Below, piece by piece: positions 13,873 to 24,431 of a stretch of DNA of 64,000 nt. The notes beneath the pieces were generated by a model. The model saw only the letters and a program-made list of their open reading frames with translations, did not search any database and had not been told where the DNA came from. Every line of letters starts with the position of its first letter. The stretch's first letter is position 1. Origin of the DNA: Flectonema sp. DT1601 (lineage: Eukaryota > Euglenozoa > Diplonemea > Diplonemida > Diplonemidae); the NCBI GenBank assembly GCA_964019425.1, contig OZ025844.1:124001-188000 (forward strand), in the 5' to 3' direction. The position numbers were made by a program, and so were the translations under genes.

Positions 13873-15441
13873 TCAGAACTTTCCCTTCCACATATCGGTT
13901 ATGCTGACGGTGCATTCTTTGAGAGTCTTCGACTGCAGCAGACCAATGAACCGCTCTGCAGGGCAACTGTTCATCGGTCCCTCAGTGCAGTCCAAAACAG
14001 CAACAAAGATCCTTTCTGGCGGATTCTCCGTCGTCAGGTTTGACGCAGAGCGGAGTTGCTGTGGTGATTGCATCTCAAGCTCCAGTCGGATGAAGTAACT
14101 TCCGTGCTGTTCGTAGATATTAAAAAGAAGCATTCCAACAGGTGGGATGGTGTTTGGTCCCCAGTTGCTAGACACGAATGAGAGATCAAGGAAGTTCATC
14201 ATGTGAAAAATCTGAGTACCGTGGACGTAATACATGACAAGCCTATCTGTTGAAGAACTATTAAGACCTGGTGTAGGCTGGTCATACAGAATCTGATTGA
14301 GAGTAGCAACAATGTGAGTGGCCATTTGAGAAGCGTAGGCTCTGGTCACATGTTTAGAGATCAATAAGTTCAGCGCTACTCCCTCACCGAGAAATGACTT
14401 CTGGGAATACTCCTTAAAATCACCAGCTCCGACAGCGACAGCATCCCACGGCATGTTATTTAAGTACATCATACTAATGTGAATAGACATCTGAAGTCCC
14501 TGCATGAAAGGTCCTGAGTACGACCCCATTGCAGGAATAAAGGAACTAGAAAGCTCATTAATTGTACAGTTTGCTGGATTGTTTTTACAGATAACAGGGG
14601 CACAGCAGTCCGTAGCGTTCCCGAGGAACGACAGATGAGGAGAAAGGTACCCGTTGATATTGTCGATGCTTCCAATCAATCCGTCAACTGTTTGTTGACT
14701 AGGAAGAACACAGCGATAATCCGATTTATTGAATGTAGTCAGGAACGACAGGTCAGCCAACATGTAAGGAATCTGAATTGGTGTGTAGATATCACTTCCA
14801 AAGAACCCTCGTAGGAATCCAATGGCAGTGTCGCACTCTCGCATAGTCACATCCGACCCATCACAATAAACAGTCATGTCGGAAGCTGAGAAACTCTTGT
14901 TCGCATATAACTTCTCCCACCAACTTCCCCGTCTCTCAGCCACCAGCTGCCCGTGAAAAGTTAGACACCTCGACTCGTTACATCTTGGGCCGCCACCCCA
15001 ATCCTTTGTCACATTTGTGTACCAGTACCTTCCATCTTTACTTTGTGATTCTTTCAATCCCGTGCTCCGGACTCCGTGCCGAGACATTGCGAGTATTTTG
15101 TAAAGTGTTGGTTCCGCTGATCCAGTCGGTGTCGGTGTCACAGATGGAAGTGTAGGTATCGGTGTCGGTGTTGGAGCTGGAGGTGCTCTCGTAGGTCCAG
15201 CTGGTGTCATTGTTGGATTTGCCGGACAATTGCAATTCACCGTCGTGTCGTCTGAGTATGTTGCTGTCACTACCAACACGACCGCGAGTACTAACGACAC
15301 AGCCATGCTGGCTGCAGCGATGAATCTCATCACTACGGGATTCCATTCATGTCGGTCTTGTTTCATCTCTTCAAACGGTTGAAAATTACCAACCTGTTTG
15401 GAATCGTTAATATACTCATCGTGATTGTGATTATTAGCCAT
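13873..15441 (-). CDS. Membrane-anchored histidine phosphatase (clade 2 type), copy 1
   Basis: A single-exon, 522-aa protein. It has a hydrophilic N-terminal tail (1-37), one membrane helix (about 38-62), a Pro/Thr-rich stalk (about 72-108) and a large ectodomain with many N-x-S/T sites. This is a type II topology placing the enzyme outside the cell or in a vacuole lumen. The ectodomain opens with LAMSRHGVRS (RHG at 121-123), the phosphohistidine motif of histidine acid phosphatases/phytases, which hydrolyse phosphate monoesters. I do not see a canonical C-terminal HD/HAE proton-donor motif, so family and activity are less certain. It has a close paralogue at 48157-49707, near-identical over most of the ectodomain but different in tail, stalk and one internal block. 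Confidence 0.82.
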   Translation of the reverse strand: MANNHNHDEYINDSKQVGNFQPFEEMKQDRHEWNPVVMRFIAAASMAVSLVLAVVLVVTATYSDDTTVNCNCPANPTMTPAGPTRAPPAPTPTPIPTLPSVTPTPTGSAEPTLYKILAMSRHGVRSTGLKESQSKDGRYWYTNVTKDWGGGPRCNESRCLTFHGQLVAERRGSWWEKLYANKSFSASDMTVYCDGSDVTMRECDTAIGFLRGFFGSDIYTPIQIPYMLADLSFLTTFNKSDYRCVLPSQQTVDGLIGSIDNINGYLSPHLSFLGNATDCCAPVICKNNPANCTINELSSSFIPAMGSYSGPFMQGLQMSIHISMMYLNNMPWDAVAVGAGDFKEYSQKSFLGEGVALNLLISKHVTRAYASQMATHIVATLNQILYDQPTPGLNSSSTDRLVMYYVHGTQIFHMMNFLDLSFVSSNWGPNTIPPVGMLLFNIYEQHGSYFIRLELEMQSPQQLRSASNLTTENPPERIFVAVLDCTEGPMNSCPAERFIGLLQSKTLKECTVSITDMWKGKF

Positions 15442-16344
15442 GTTGTTTGTTTTTTTTTTTTATTTTATCGACAAGATATAAACTGCAGGGAAGTAATCAA
15501 ATATAAAACAACTTGAAAATGGCAATTAAAGGTTCGGCCAAACCTGGTCGCTCCAATCAACAAAAAATTCGATAAAATTAAAGCATCTTTTGTGTGCCTT
15601 AATGAGGGGATAAGTATAACGTAACATTGCTACCAGGGATGTCAATGCGTTATATGCGTTTTTTAAAATATTTTTTGAATTGGCAATTTTGTTATCTTTT
15701 GTAAGCTTGTTATGAACAAATATTATTCTTCCTTTCCCTTCTGTTCTTCCCTCCTTTTTTTTTATTTTATTTTTTTTTTTCCTCCATCAAACTGCACCCT
15801 TTTAGAGTTGCCTTGCCGTGTATTATTAGATTTGCCTTTTTTTTTTTTTTTTTGCTTCTTTTTTTCCCCTCTACTGTGTCTTCTGTTTATCTTTTTTTTT
15901 TTTTTTTTTTTTTCCCTCTATTAAACTGAATTTTGGAAAAAAAAATTTAAAAAAAAATTGCTTTTTAGCAGACTTTCAATCCATAACCAATTGGACGGGA
16001 TTTCCAAAGTTTGGGAGGGCACTTGCGTATCGTTTCTGTTCTTCTTCTTCTTCTTTTTTTTTTTTAAAATAATTTTCCCCTTAAAAAAACAGACCAAGAG
16101 TCAAGTTGTAGACAGACCAGATAAACTACTTTACCCAGAGTCCCATAATAGAGCTCATCTCAAAACAAAGAGATGATAACACTCTTCAAAAAAAAACACA
16201 TTCTCAAAGGGAGAGAGGTGTTTTTTTCGTGTGTAATTATGCGTTGCTCAAGTCATAGCGCCCATAAGAAACTGAAAATGCAATTTAATTCTTTTTGCAA
16301 AACCTCTTCAATGAACCAGAGTCGTCTGGGAGGGATTAGGAGAA

Positions 16345-16383
<39 letters not shown>

Positions 16384-17047
16384 AATAAATAAAAGATTTC
16401 AAAAAAGCACAAAAAAAAAAGAACGAAATTAAACAAACGAAAATATACAAAGAAAAACAGTTAGAAAACTCGTACAAAAAAAATGGGTACCACAATTACG
16501 TAACTTATAATTACTTGTTAAAATTCTCCGCATGGCCTATGCTCAAGTGTGATTTACACTAAAAGGATTTTAAGAATTTTCTTGCGAAGAACAAGTTTTA
16601 AAAAAAAAAGGGGGGGGGTGACGGTCACTAAAAAACCGCACCTGTTAATAGATTTTTACATTTTGGATGGTTCTTTCAGAATTCAGAGTCTTCCTTTTAG
16701 TCGATGTCTTTTTTTACAATTATTTTTTTCTTTCTTGAAATTTCTTTTTTTCTTTTCCGTTTCACTTCCTTTTTTTTTTTTCATTTTTTTTTTATTTTCC
16801 TTTTTTTTTTTCGAAAGTAGGAAACCCCTGATTATTCGCAAACATCCAAATCACGTCCATCAACACTTACGAATAGACAGAATTAATTCACAAGGCTATC
16901 GAAAGATAAAAAGCAGCAGTGATAATTGAACTCTGCTTCCATAACCTGCTCGCACATATCTGTGCTGTCGGCACTCCATAAGGAATAGTTGTCAGCTAGG
17001 TTACATTCCAAAACTAAGGAAATGAACCTGTAGTGTTGGTAATTTAA
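15442..17047. other. Intergenic, poly(T)/poly(A)-rich
   Basis: 1.6 kb with no gene seen. It includes one copy of the TATAAA-CAACTTGAAA / GGTTCGGCCAAACC motif pair (15501-15544, listed separately), a ~36-base A-run near 16347-16381 and several T-runs. Confidence 0.6.
15501..15544. promoter_or_regulatory. Conserved upstream motif pair, copy 1
   Basis: On the plus strand, ATATAAAACAACTTGAAA (15501-15518) is followed 12 bases later by the near-palindrome GGTTCGGCCAAACC (15531-15544). It lies 60-103 bases before the start of histidine phosphatase copy 1. The same pair recurs at 19383-19423, with the first half alone at 25574-25591 and the second half alone at 19543-19556. A transcription-factor or core-promoter element is an inference from recurrence and position. 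Confidence 0.4.
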
Positions 17048-18745
17048 TTAATAATTATCAGATCTTCCCTCATCCATTGTTAGTTTCATTTGCTTTGCTA
17101 ATCTAATGAATTCAGGCAAACGATCAACAGTCACCGGAATGTGACGACCCTGAGGAATCAGTTCTACAACTTTTCCATCTGCTGGAACGCAAAAAGTCAA
17201 ATCCATTTGTTCGATTTCTTGAGGGTCAAGCTGTCCTCGTTTCAGCATAGATTCTATCTCTAAGATTGCGGGGAGTAAGTTTCTATCCAGAAAACCCTTC
17301 AGATCTTCCATATCATGTGGTTTATCGTCATTTTCTTGAACCTGCTTTCGAGATTCCTCCGCAACTTCAATTAGTAAGTCAAGTCCTTTAAAAGCACCTT
17401 CCTCTTCATCACTACCAAGACTAGCAACGCTGTATCGTCGACGGACATTATGAACTGGAGAAAGTTTCTTGGTAGCATTCGTGTCATGCTGATTTTGATT
17501 TTGTTGTGGTTGAGTGTGATTGCTTTCTTGTTCAGCATCTTTTAGTGACCCATGACTGATTGAAGGAGGAAGAGTTCTAACACCACCCTCAGGAGTGTAT
17601 TCTACTTCAAAGTCAGTTTTCGTAGTCGTTGGACTGAAGAGATCATGATCAAAGTGAGTCGGTGAAAAACATTCACCAGCTGACTTGGCATCCCACCTAC
17701 TGTGAGGAAGCTGGACGCTGAGTGTTCGAGCGATTCTTTTATTCTTGAACTTAGGAGCCTTTGGTTTCGGCTCAGCAGGTGCCTGTGCCGTCTTCTTTGG
17801 TTGTAAAACAGCCGGTTTTGCGACTGGTTCCGGTTCAGAACGAGGTACATAATCCAAACCCTTTTCTTGAAGCTCCCTCACCATTCTTACGAATTGTGGT
17901 AGTTGTTCTGCAGTTACCTGAATATTTATACCATTTGTTACTAAGCTAACTATCTTTCCATTGTATGGAGCGCACCACATTAAATCCAACTTACGCAAGT
18001 CTGCATCACAATATTCTCCATGAGCTAACATATCAACAAAAGAAGGGAAGTCATCTAATGATTTAGGACTGAGGGGACTCACTGGAACAGATCCAAGTGA
18101 ACTCTTTGATAGGCTTAGTGGCAGAAGGGGTTTTTCTGTGTTGTACTCAACGTCGAAATCTTTTTTGTTTGTAACCGGACTAAATAATCTGTGATCAAAG
18201 TGTGTTGGTGAATAAAGTGTAGTCGGATCTTTGTAGTCACAAACTACCGAAAGTGTTCTCTTAAAAGCAGGTCGTTTGTTTGCGACACTTTCTCTTTCAA
18301 GACGTCGGAGAGATGCGCCGTCAAGGGGCTGAGGGCGTTCACCGCGATTGATTCTATGAGAACCTTCTCTTTGAATACCTGGGCTGTGGTTTTGGTTTAC
18401 GTTACAGTTCCGTGAAACTCCATTTGATGAACTGTAATTGTGTAACTTTGATGATAGCGCTCTCTCAACATCAACACCACACTTGTCAGCTAGTCTAATT
18501 GTGTAGGCTAACACTTCTGATAATTCTCCCGCTACGTGTGATTTTTCACATTCACTCCATCCAGAAAGCCCCTTAGCTACGTCAGGCCTCCACTGAAATA
18601 TCTCTGCTAAATTACTAACTTCTTTCTGCAGTGCCAACATCAAGTTACGTGGTGTGTGGTATTGTTCCCAGTCTTTCTCCTCAGCTATGCGGCTTAAGTC
18701 CTGGCGAATTCCCTCAAGCGTCGCCCCCCCCCACCTCGACCCCAT
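17048..18745 (-). CDS. dCTPase/MazG-like domain fused to two HECT-N-lobe-like modules
   Basis: 565 aa. Residues 8-103 match the all-helical dCTP pyrophosphatase (DCTPP1) branch of the MazG superfamily: LEGIRQDLSRIAEEKDW, then PRNLMLAL and a Trp-containing IFQW. In DCTPP1 the metal ligands are E-x2-E and E-x2-D; here they are E42-x2-N45 and E74-x2-E77. One acidic ligand is lost and one changed, so the domain may be weak or purely structural. The rest is disordered linker plus two ~50-residue modules (about 246-297 and 508-558) with the pattern LDLxxCxPxxGKxxxLxxxGxxIxVT. Two SPTHFDHxLFSP linkers (179-190, 361-372) are shared with the neighbouring gene. The start ATG follows an AG-containing stretch, so an upstream noncoding exon is possible. 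Function unknown. Confidence 0.85.
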   Translation of the reverse strand: MGSRWGGATLEGIRQDLSRIAEEKDWEQYHTPRNLMLALQKEVSNLAEIFQWRPDVAKGLSGWSECEKSHVAGELSEVLAYTIRLADKCGVDVERALSSKLHNYSSSNGVSRNCNVNQNHSPGIQREGSHRINRGERPQPLDGASLRRLERESVANKRPAFKRTLSVVCDYKDPTTLYSPTHFDHRLFSPVTNKKDFDVEYNTEKPLLPLSLSKSSLGSVPVSPLSPKSLDDFPSFVDMLAHGEYCDADLRKLDLMWCAPYNGKIVSLVTNGINIQVTAEQLPQFVRMVRELQEKGLDYVPRSEPEPVAKPAVLQPKKTAQAPAEPKPKAPKFKNKRIARTLSVQLPHSRWDAKSAGECFSPTHFDHDLFSPTTTKTDFEVEYTPEGGVRTLPPSISHGSLKDAEQESNHTQPQQNQNQHDTNATKKLSPVHNVRRRYSVASLGSDEEEGAFKGLDLLIEVAEESRKQVQENDDKPHDMEDLKGFLDRNLLPAILEIESMLKRGQLDPQEIEQMDLTFCVPADGKVVELIPQGRHIPVTVDRLPEFIRLAKQMKLTMDEGRSDNY

Positions 18746-19382
18746 CCCAAGAGATGTGTGAACTGGTGCTGTAGAGAAAAAAAGTATTCAGTAGGAAGCA
18801 TATTCGTTCGTTACATGACAAAGACATATTTTCACTGTTTCTCTAGAATTGAAATAATGTTATTGCTTAGTTGATGGAAACACATATTTTACTTTTGCAT
18901 TGCGTTGTTTAAAAAGAAAAAAACGACGAAAAAAAAACGAATGAAAAAAAAAAAACTTGAGCGCCCTAAGAAAGAACTCTCCTTGTAAGCAAACGAATAT
19001 AAAAAGAAAAAAAAAAGAGAAACTTGCTATTGGAGGGATTCGTAAGAACAAACCGTTGTGAACGGTTGGGTGAAAGTTTCTTCTGCAGGCTTCCCAATGG
19101 CAAGCTCCGTAAGGAAGAATAATCGGGAGAAAACATTGTTTACGGAAGTAAACAAATTCTGAAAAAGTGTAAATAATTTGTAAACAACTAAATATGAGCA
19201 AACCAGCTGCAAATATAATTCGTAAATTTGCAGTTGTTAGGAAAGAGAAAAAAAAAAAAAAACAGAGCACGTGTGAGTCACGGCATTAGGCAACCGCGAG
19301 CAGCAAGGAATAACTACTAACTTTGTTTCCCTTTTTTTTTCTTTTTTTTTTTCGGGGAAGAGTAACTTGATCCCGTAATTAA

Positions 19383-19423
19383 GTATAAAGCAACTTGAAA
19401 CTAAATTAAGGTTCGGCCAAACC
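19383..19423. promoter_or_regulatory. Conserved upstream motif pair, copy 2
   Basis: GTATAAAGCAACTTGAAA (19383-19400) followed by GGTTCGGCCAAACC (19410-19423), in the same order and orientation as at 15501-15544. It sits between the stop of the SAM-ended gene and the start of the dCTPase-fusion gene, about 640 bases upstream of the latter's ATG. Confidence 0.4.
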
Positions 19424-19542
19424 GGGGAGTTAACTGTTCGAGTTTGTACGTAAAATACAAATGTATTGCATCATAAACAACATAAACGATAATTTAACAT
19501 TAGTTCTGAGATACAGTTGACTAAAGGTAATGTTAGTAAACC

Positions 19543-19556
19543 GTTCGGCCAAACCG
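19543..19556. promoter_or_regulatory. Palindromic motif, lone copy
   Basis: CGTTCGGCCAAACC within CCGTTCGGCCAAACCGG, an imperfect palindrome. It is the same 14-mer, with one change, as the second half of the motif pairs at 15531 and 19410. Confidence 0.35.
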
Positions 19557-19601
19557 GGGGGTGAATTGATGCTTTTCTTTGAGATTGGGGTGGGAGTCTA
19601 T

Positions 19602-22600
19602 TCAAAGAGGAGATCCCTCAAGGTGTCGTCTGTATTCTCTTATAGCATTTAGTAATTTTCGTCTTGGTAACGCTTTTTCAACGAAACGAAAATCTTCTAT
19701 CTCCAGCTCTAACAGATCGTCAATCGTTTCAATGTCCTGAGCTACCAATTCATCAGCAAGATGACATAAATTATGCTGAACAAGTAGATCTCGTAATCCA
19801 ACATCAGAGTTGCTCGACAGAGGCGCGGCAAATGATAATTTCTGCCGAACCACCTTATTTTTAACACTCGACGACTTATAATTATAAACCAAGTCAAAGA
19901 ACTTTTCTCTATCACGAAAGAGTACTTTCGTCTTTGATCCCTGAGAGATCAAATCTATCAACCCACTTGCTAATGGTATGCAGTACCTCATGTCCATTGA
20001 ATCCCATTCTGGCTTCGTCAGACCTATTTTATTGCTAGACAGCATCTCAGCACAAAATTGATAAAACTCACATTCCAAAGCATAGGGTGCAAACGGCTGT
20101 TTTATTGTTGACTCGGTTATTAATCAAAAAGAAAAAAAAAGGGTTAAACTATACAGAAAATAGTGATCGACTTAAGCTGATAAAGAGGTTTACGTGTGTT
20201 GCCCAGCATTATGTTCTTTGCATGCAGAGCGCATGTGAGAGGGATCCGGTAACGGGCCAGCAGGAGACACGCACGGAGGGCGATACTTCGCAGCCCTAGG
20301 AGTCCCGAACACGGAAAAGGGAACGGGGCCTAGAGTCAGGAGGGCTGAGGCGAGCACAGTCTGTCCAATCCCGAGCGGGGCCGTGCAAGAGGCAGGCGGG
20401 AATCCTGGAGCTGAGCTCGGAAGGCGGAGAGAGACGACGATAGATCCTCCCCTTCGACAAGGCAGATAAAGATAAAAGACACACCTCAACAAAGACTTCT
20501 TCCTGTTTAGGGTGTGGTTCAGGCATTTCAGGAAAGAAATACGCCTGATCAACAACACCAGTCGCGGCATCTTCCACAGCCGCACGGGCTGCATGGCACC
20601 AAGAGTGCTTCTCTTCGAAAGTAACCTTTTTTATTTGTTGTTTTATTTATTTAGATCGGTAATGCTGCCGATCACAAGAATGCTTATCCCATATTACAAT
20701 ATTGATTTACCTTTTTGAGAAGTGCTGCCAAGACTGTGCACCAACAGAGGAGAAGCTGCTTCACAAGTAAGACAACTTTAAGAAAACAGGTTAAGAAGAC
20801 ATACCCTTGACGTCTTCCCTCCAGGTCGAAGCTCTTTAACTTTACCACAAATTGGAACACACCAGGTAATATCGTGGGTGTTAAATTCAATTGCTGGACA
20901 GTCTAATAATTCAATCTGTTAGTTTAGTTATGCAGGCTTGGTTCTAGTCGGTCATTAATAAATAAAAAAAATAAAAAAACACACCTTCCGAATAGTAGAC
21001 AAGTAGCTTTCAGTAGCCCATTTTGGTGAAAGCGGAGAGAGGATGACAGCATGACTTTGTTCATTCATGGTATCGTGGTAAAACTCTTTTGCAAGTTCGA
21101 CAAATTCACATCTTCTGGCAAAGGTTACTGGTACTAGCTTACCATTCGGAATAAGTTCAACTATTTCGTTAGTCACTGGATGTGGTGCTATGAATGTAAT
21201 GTCTAAATCCTCGAGTTCACTTGAATCAAATAAGTGAAGAAAATCAATTACTTTCCAAAACTGTAATCCTTCTTGAGACATACTAAGTTTTGATTCTTCC
21301 TCATTATCAAACAGTTCACTAAAAGCTGTGACATTCGATGTGAAAAGTGAATGGGGTTCCTCAACAATTGTGTCCTCTTCAAAAGTAATTACTCTGTCGG
21401 ATTTCGTTAGTGATTTAATTAGTGATTCTGTTTCCAAGATCTGACCTGTCTCGAGATAATGGATTGCAATTTTACAAAACATTTCCTTGTCGGAGTGTTT
21501 TACATCTCGTGATCTGCCATCAGGGCACAGATCGACCAGTTCATTTTTCGCGTGGACATAAACACACCAAGTCAGGTTCATCTCTTCCCAGGAAGCATCT
21601 GTTGTGGGTGTGTCTTTAATTGCTTTTATCATGTCGCCGAAGTTTTCTAATGAAGTAGGGGATAGTGGTGACAATGGTTGCTCGCTCTCAAATTGTTCTT
21701 TTTGCATATTGGGAGGGGTATCATTGGAAGGAGAGAGTGGACACCCGTCTGGCACTGATATCGATGAGCTGCGCATTGGAGCCAAATCTGCACAACTCCG
21801 CTTCGCTGTTAACCGTCGAATTCTGGAACCACCAAGTTCTGTTCTAACTCTCTTGCAGTAGTAGTCTTTATCAGTCAGCTGTACATAAACATTCGAACCA
21901 TTGTCCACTAAATTCACGGCTTTTCCACCAACATAGTAACACCAAGTGATTCCCATGTCGTTCCATGTCTCTTCATTAAATTCCATTTTCTCTAATTCTT
22001 CAATCATCGGCATGTAGTCCTCACGGAGGTCGGCAACTGTCTGTCTTCGTTTTGCTTCGTTCATCTTGACTTCATGTATAGTACAATGGGGAGCAAAGAG
22101 ATCTTTTGCAAAATGAGTTGGGCTGAACTGACGTCTCTCTTGGTCCTCAGGTTCTTCAACAGCGGGGGCAAGTTGTAATTTTTGTAATGTGTCAAGTTCT
22201 TTGCGAACCCTTGAAAGGTAAGCCTCTCGCTGGATGAATGCCACAGGTATATTTTTTCCATTTGGGAACAACTCCTCAATAGTACCTGGAGAAGTCTGAT
22301 AGCACCACGTGATGCCCAAGTCTTCCCAAGATTCTATTGTCGGAAACTGTGATGTTTGCAACAAAGCAACAACAGTTTCAAACGGTTCCAATGTAGTGAG
22401 GGGTCTAACGTCAATATGAAATCTATTAAAAGACAACACATGTTTATCAACAACATTACTACCTCCGTATGCTGCGGGAACTTTAGCATTACCAGTACTC
22501 CTTACTTTAGTTGGATTATCAGGTGCGAATATCGAATCTCTTAACCTCGCAGGAGATACTTCAACAGGAGAATTATCACTATTAGCTTCTGCTGTCTTAT

Positions 22601-23273
22601 CATCAAGTAGTTTCTTGTTAGAAGCATCATTCTCCCCTTCAAAGACCATCTTTGCTGGTAACGTTATTCGTCTATCAGATTTAGTAGGCCAACTTGGCAT
22701 ATTACTTTTTGGAGAGAAGAGATCAACACTGAAATGGGTAGGTGAAAATGTGTTGTCAGGTGAGCATGATGAGGGTGACGAGTTAGACAACCCCTGATCA
22801 AAACCTGTAACCTCATCTAAGGGTCGTATTTTAGCTGCGATTTTAGTGTTAGCTACCCTTAGGAATTCATCTAAGTTTTCTTCTGTGACAGGAGTATTAG
22901 CGCCATTTTCTTTTAGTTCGTATCCCTTTAGTCTTCCCATTTCGGGATATATGAAGGTAAGGCGAGAATTAAGTAGTTCTTGTTGAGACCACCTGTTTGA
23001 TTTAAACTTTTCTACCTGAATAACCCACTGTTCGTAGCTCTCGTCACGTAGGGTTTCAACAGTCTTCATAACTTCAAAGAAAAAACTTGTTTTATTCGGT
23101 TTTTTCTGTAGTAATTGCGATACGATTTGTTCTATCATTTGAGGTACTTTATACATCATGAGGAAATCAATGTCTGCTTTGCATTCTGCGAGTGGGATGG
23201 GTGACCTTTCTGATGATGTCATGTTCTTGTCTGAAGACACTAAAACAGAATTAACGTTGTCATCGACCATCAT
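19602..23273 (-). CDS. Seven-module HECT-N-lobe-like repeat protein with C-terminal SAM-like domain
   Basis: 1011 aa from exons 20985-23273, 20805-20915, 20485-20625 and 19602-20096, all joined in phase 0. Donors are GTGTGT, GTATGT and GTGTGT. Seven modules of about 50 residues occur near 96-145, 314-363, 434-483, 559-608, 685-735, 770-815 and 875-920. The shared pattern is W/L-x2-hydrophobic, L/I-T-W/F-C, a short loop, V-x-L-x-P-x-G-K, then V-T and an aromatic helix. This resembles the opening of the HECT E3 N-lobe (LGLTF... VELxPGGxxxxVT), but no catalytic HECT C-lobe or active-site Cys is present. FSPTHF-x3-DLFSP-type linkers sit at 176-188 and 383-395. Residues 943-1005 look like a SAM domain, often used for self-association. 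No enzyme is evident; a scaffold or peptide-binding role is inferred. Intron 3 contains a GC-rich island. Confidence 0.85.
20218..20460. other. GC-rich island inside an intron
   Basis: About 240 bases, roughly 60% G+C by eye and almost free of homopolymers, inside the 388-nt third intron (20097-20484) of the seven-module gene. Flanking intron sequence is typical AT-rich DNA. The minus frame stays open through it but continues from an exon beyond the donor, so it is probably not a gene. Insertion of a foreign or structured sequence is possible. Confidence 0.5.
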
Positions 23274-24431
23274 TTAATCTTATCTGTGGTGAAGTTAATA
23301 CATAAAGTAAGTTTGTTATTACTTTTAACTAATTAGGTTTTAGGTTTCAATATCGGAATGGAGGAATTCAGGGGTGTGTGGGCTAAAAATAGTTTTCTTT
23401 TTTTTATTTTTTGGTGCGACTTTGACAATTTTTTTTTTTTTTTTTTTTTTTTCTTATTAACAAAAATACAATTCGGGGGAAGGGATTTTTTTTTTTCCTT
23501 CTTTCTTAAACTTCTCTTTTTTTTTTTTTTTTTTTCATTTTCTCAATGATAAAACATTGGTACAAAAAGTAACATTGCTAGGGGGTGCGTATCTAAGAGG
23601 GGTACACTGCAACATCGAACAAGTTTTTTTAGATACGGTAACAACTTCTCTCATAACTCTAATAGAAAAAACAACAAACAGTTTTCTTATTATCATTATT
23701 ATTATTATTATTTTTCACAACGAAACAATTAAGGTTTCCTATACAGTCAAAAACAACGAAAAGAGGTATCAACTACACTCCACAGTTATTATGATTTAAA
23801 ACAGGCGTCAAAACTACCTTCAAAAAGTGAGGTAATTCCCAAACTAAAAACATCAACGCGACACGTATCCAGTAGAATAGGGTCCTTGACAAAGTAGCCT
23901 GGAAAAAAAAAAAAAAAAAAAGGAAAAAAAAAATACGCAACAGAAAAGGAACAACAAATGAACTGGGGTTGCTTCGGTGGTGTCTACAGACTTTATTAAT
24001 CTGTACGTTGAACAACTTTTTTTTTTTTTTTTTTTTTTTTTTTGACGGATGTCAACAGAATTTTCTTCTGTACACGAAAACCGCTGACCCTCAGAGAATT
24101 TGGGGAAAAAAAAAGTCATCGCGCTAAAACATCTGGAGAGGAAAACGAGAACGGAATGCTGCAAAATACTCTTTTTTGGCGAATCCATATTGGGATCAAT
24201 TCGCAAAAAAGATCAACCACAACAAACGAATAAAAAAAAAAACTAGATTGGCACCTAAGATAATAGAACAAACGAATAAAAATACGTCATTTCTCTAGAA
24301 CAAAAAGCATAATTTTCTTTGTTTTCTTTTTTTCCACCGGGCAACCATGAAAATGTACATCAACAAAATTTTACTTTTTTTGTTTTTTTCTACTAAATAA
24401 ACAAAACACCCAGTAAGACAGGCAATCATAA
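23274..24431. other. Intergenic, homopolymer-rich
   Basis: 1.15 kb holding T-runs (23430-23451, 23517-23535, 24018-24043), A-runs (23901-23920) and an (ATT)n tract at about 23692-23712. No gene seen. Confidence 0.6.

Larger units (their letters stand above)
18746..19601. other. Intergenic with upstream motifs
   Basis: Region between the two module-repeat genes. It contains A-rich runs (18940-18957, 19246-19262), T-runs near 19330-19352 and two motif sites at 19383-19423 and 19543-19556. No coding exon is supported. Confidence 0.5.

Noticed and set aside
15712-15924. Phe-rich frames in poly(T) DNA, as here and in many other places
   Set aside because: Their composition is explained by homopolymer runs; they have no domain and no conserved start context.
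20190-20594. 134-codon minus-strand frame through the GC-rich island
   Set aside because: It overlaps exon 3 of the seven-module gene in another frame and crosses its splice donor; the open frame reflects high GC rather than coding evidence.
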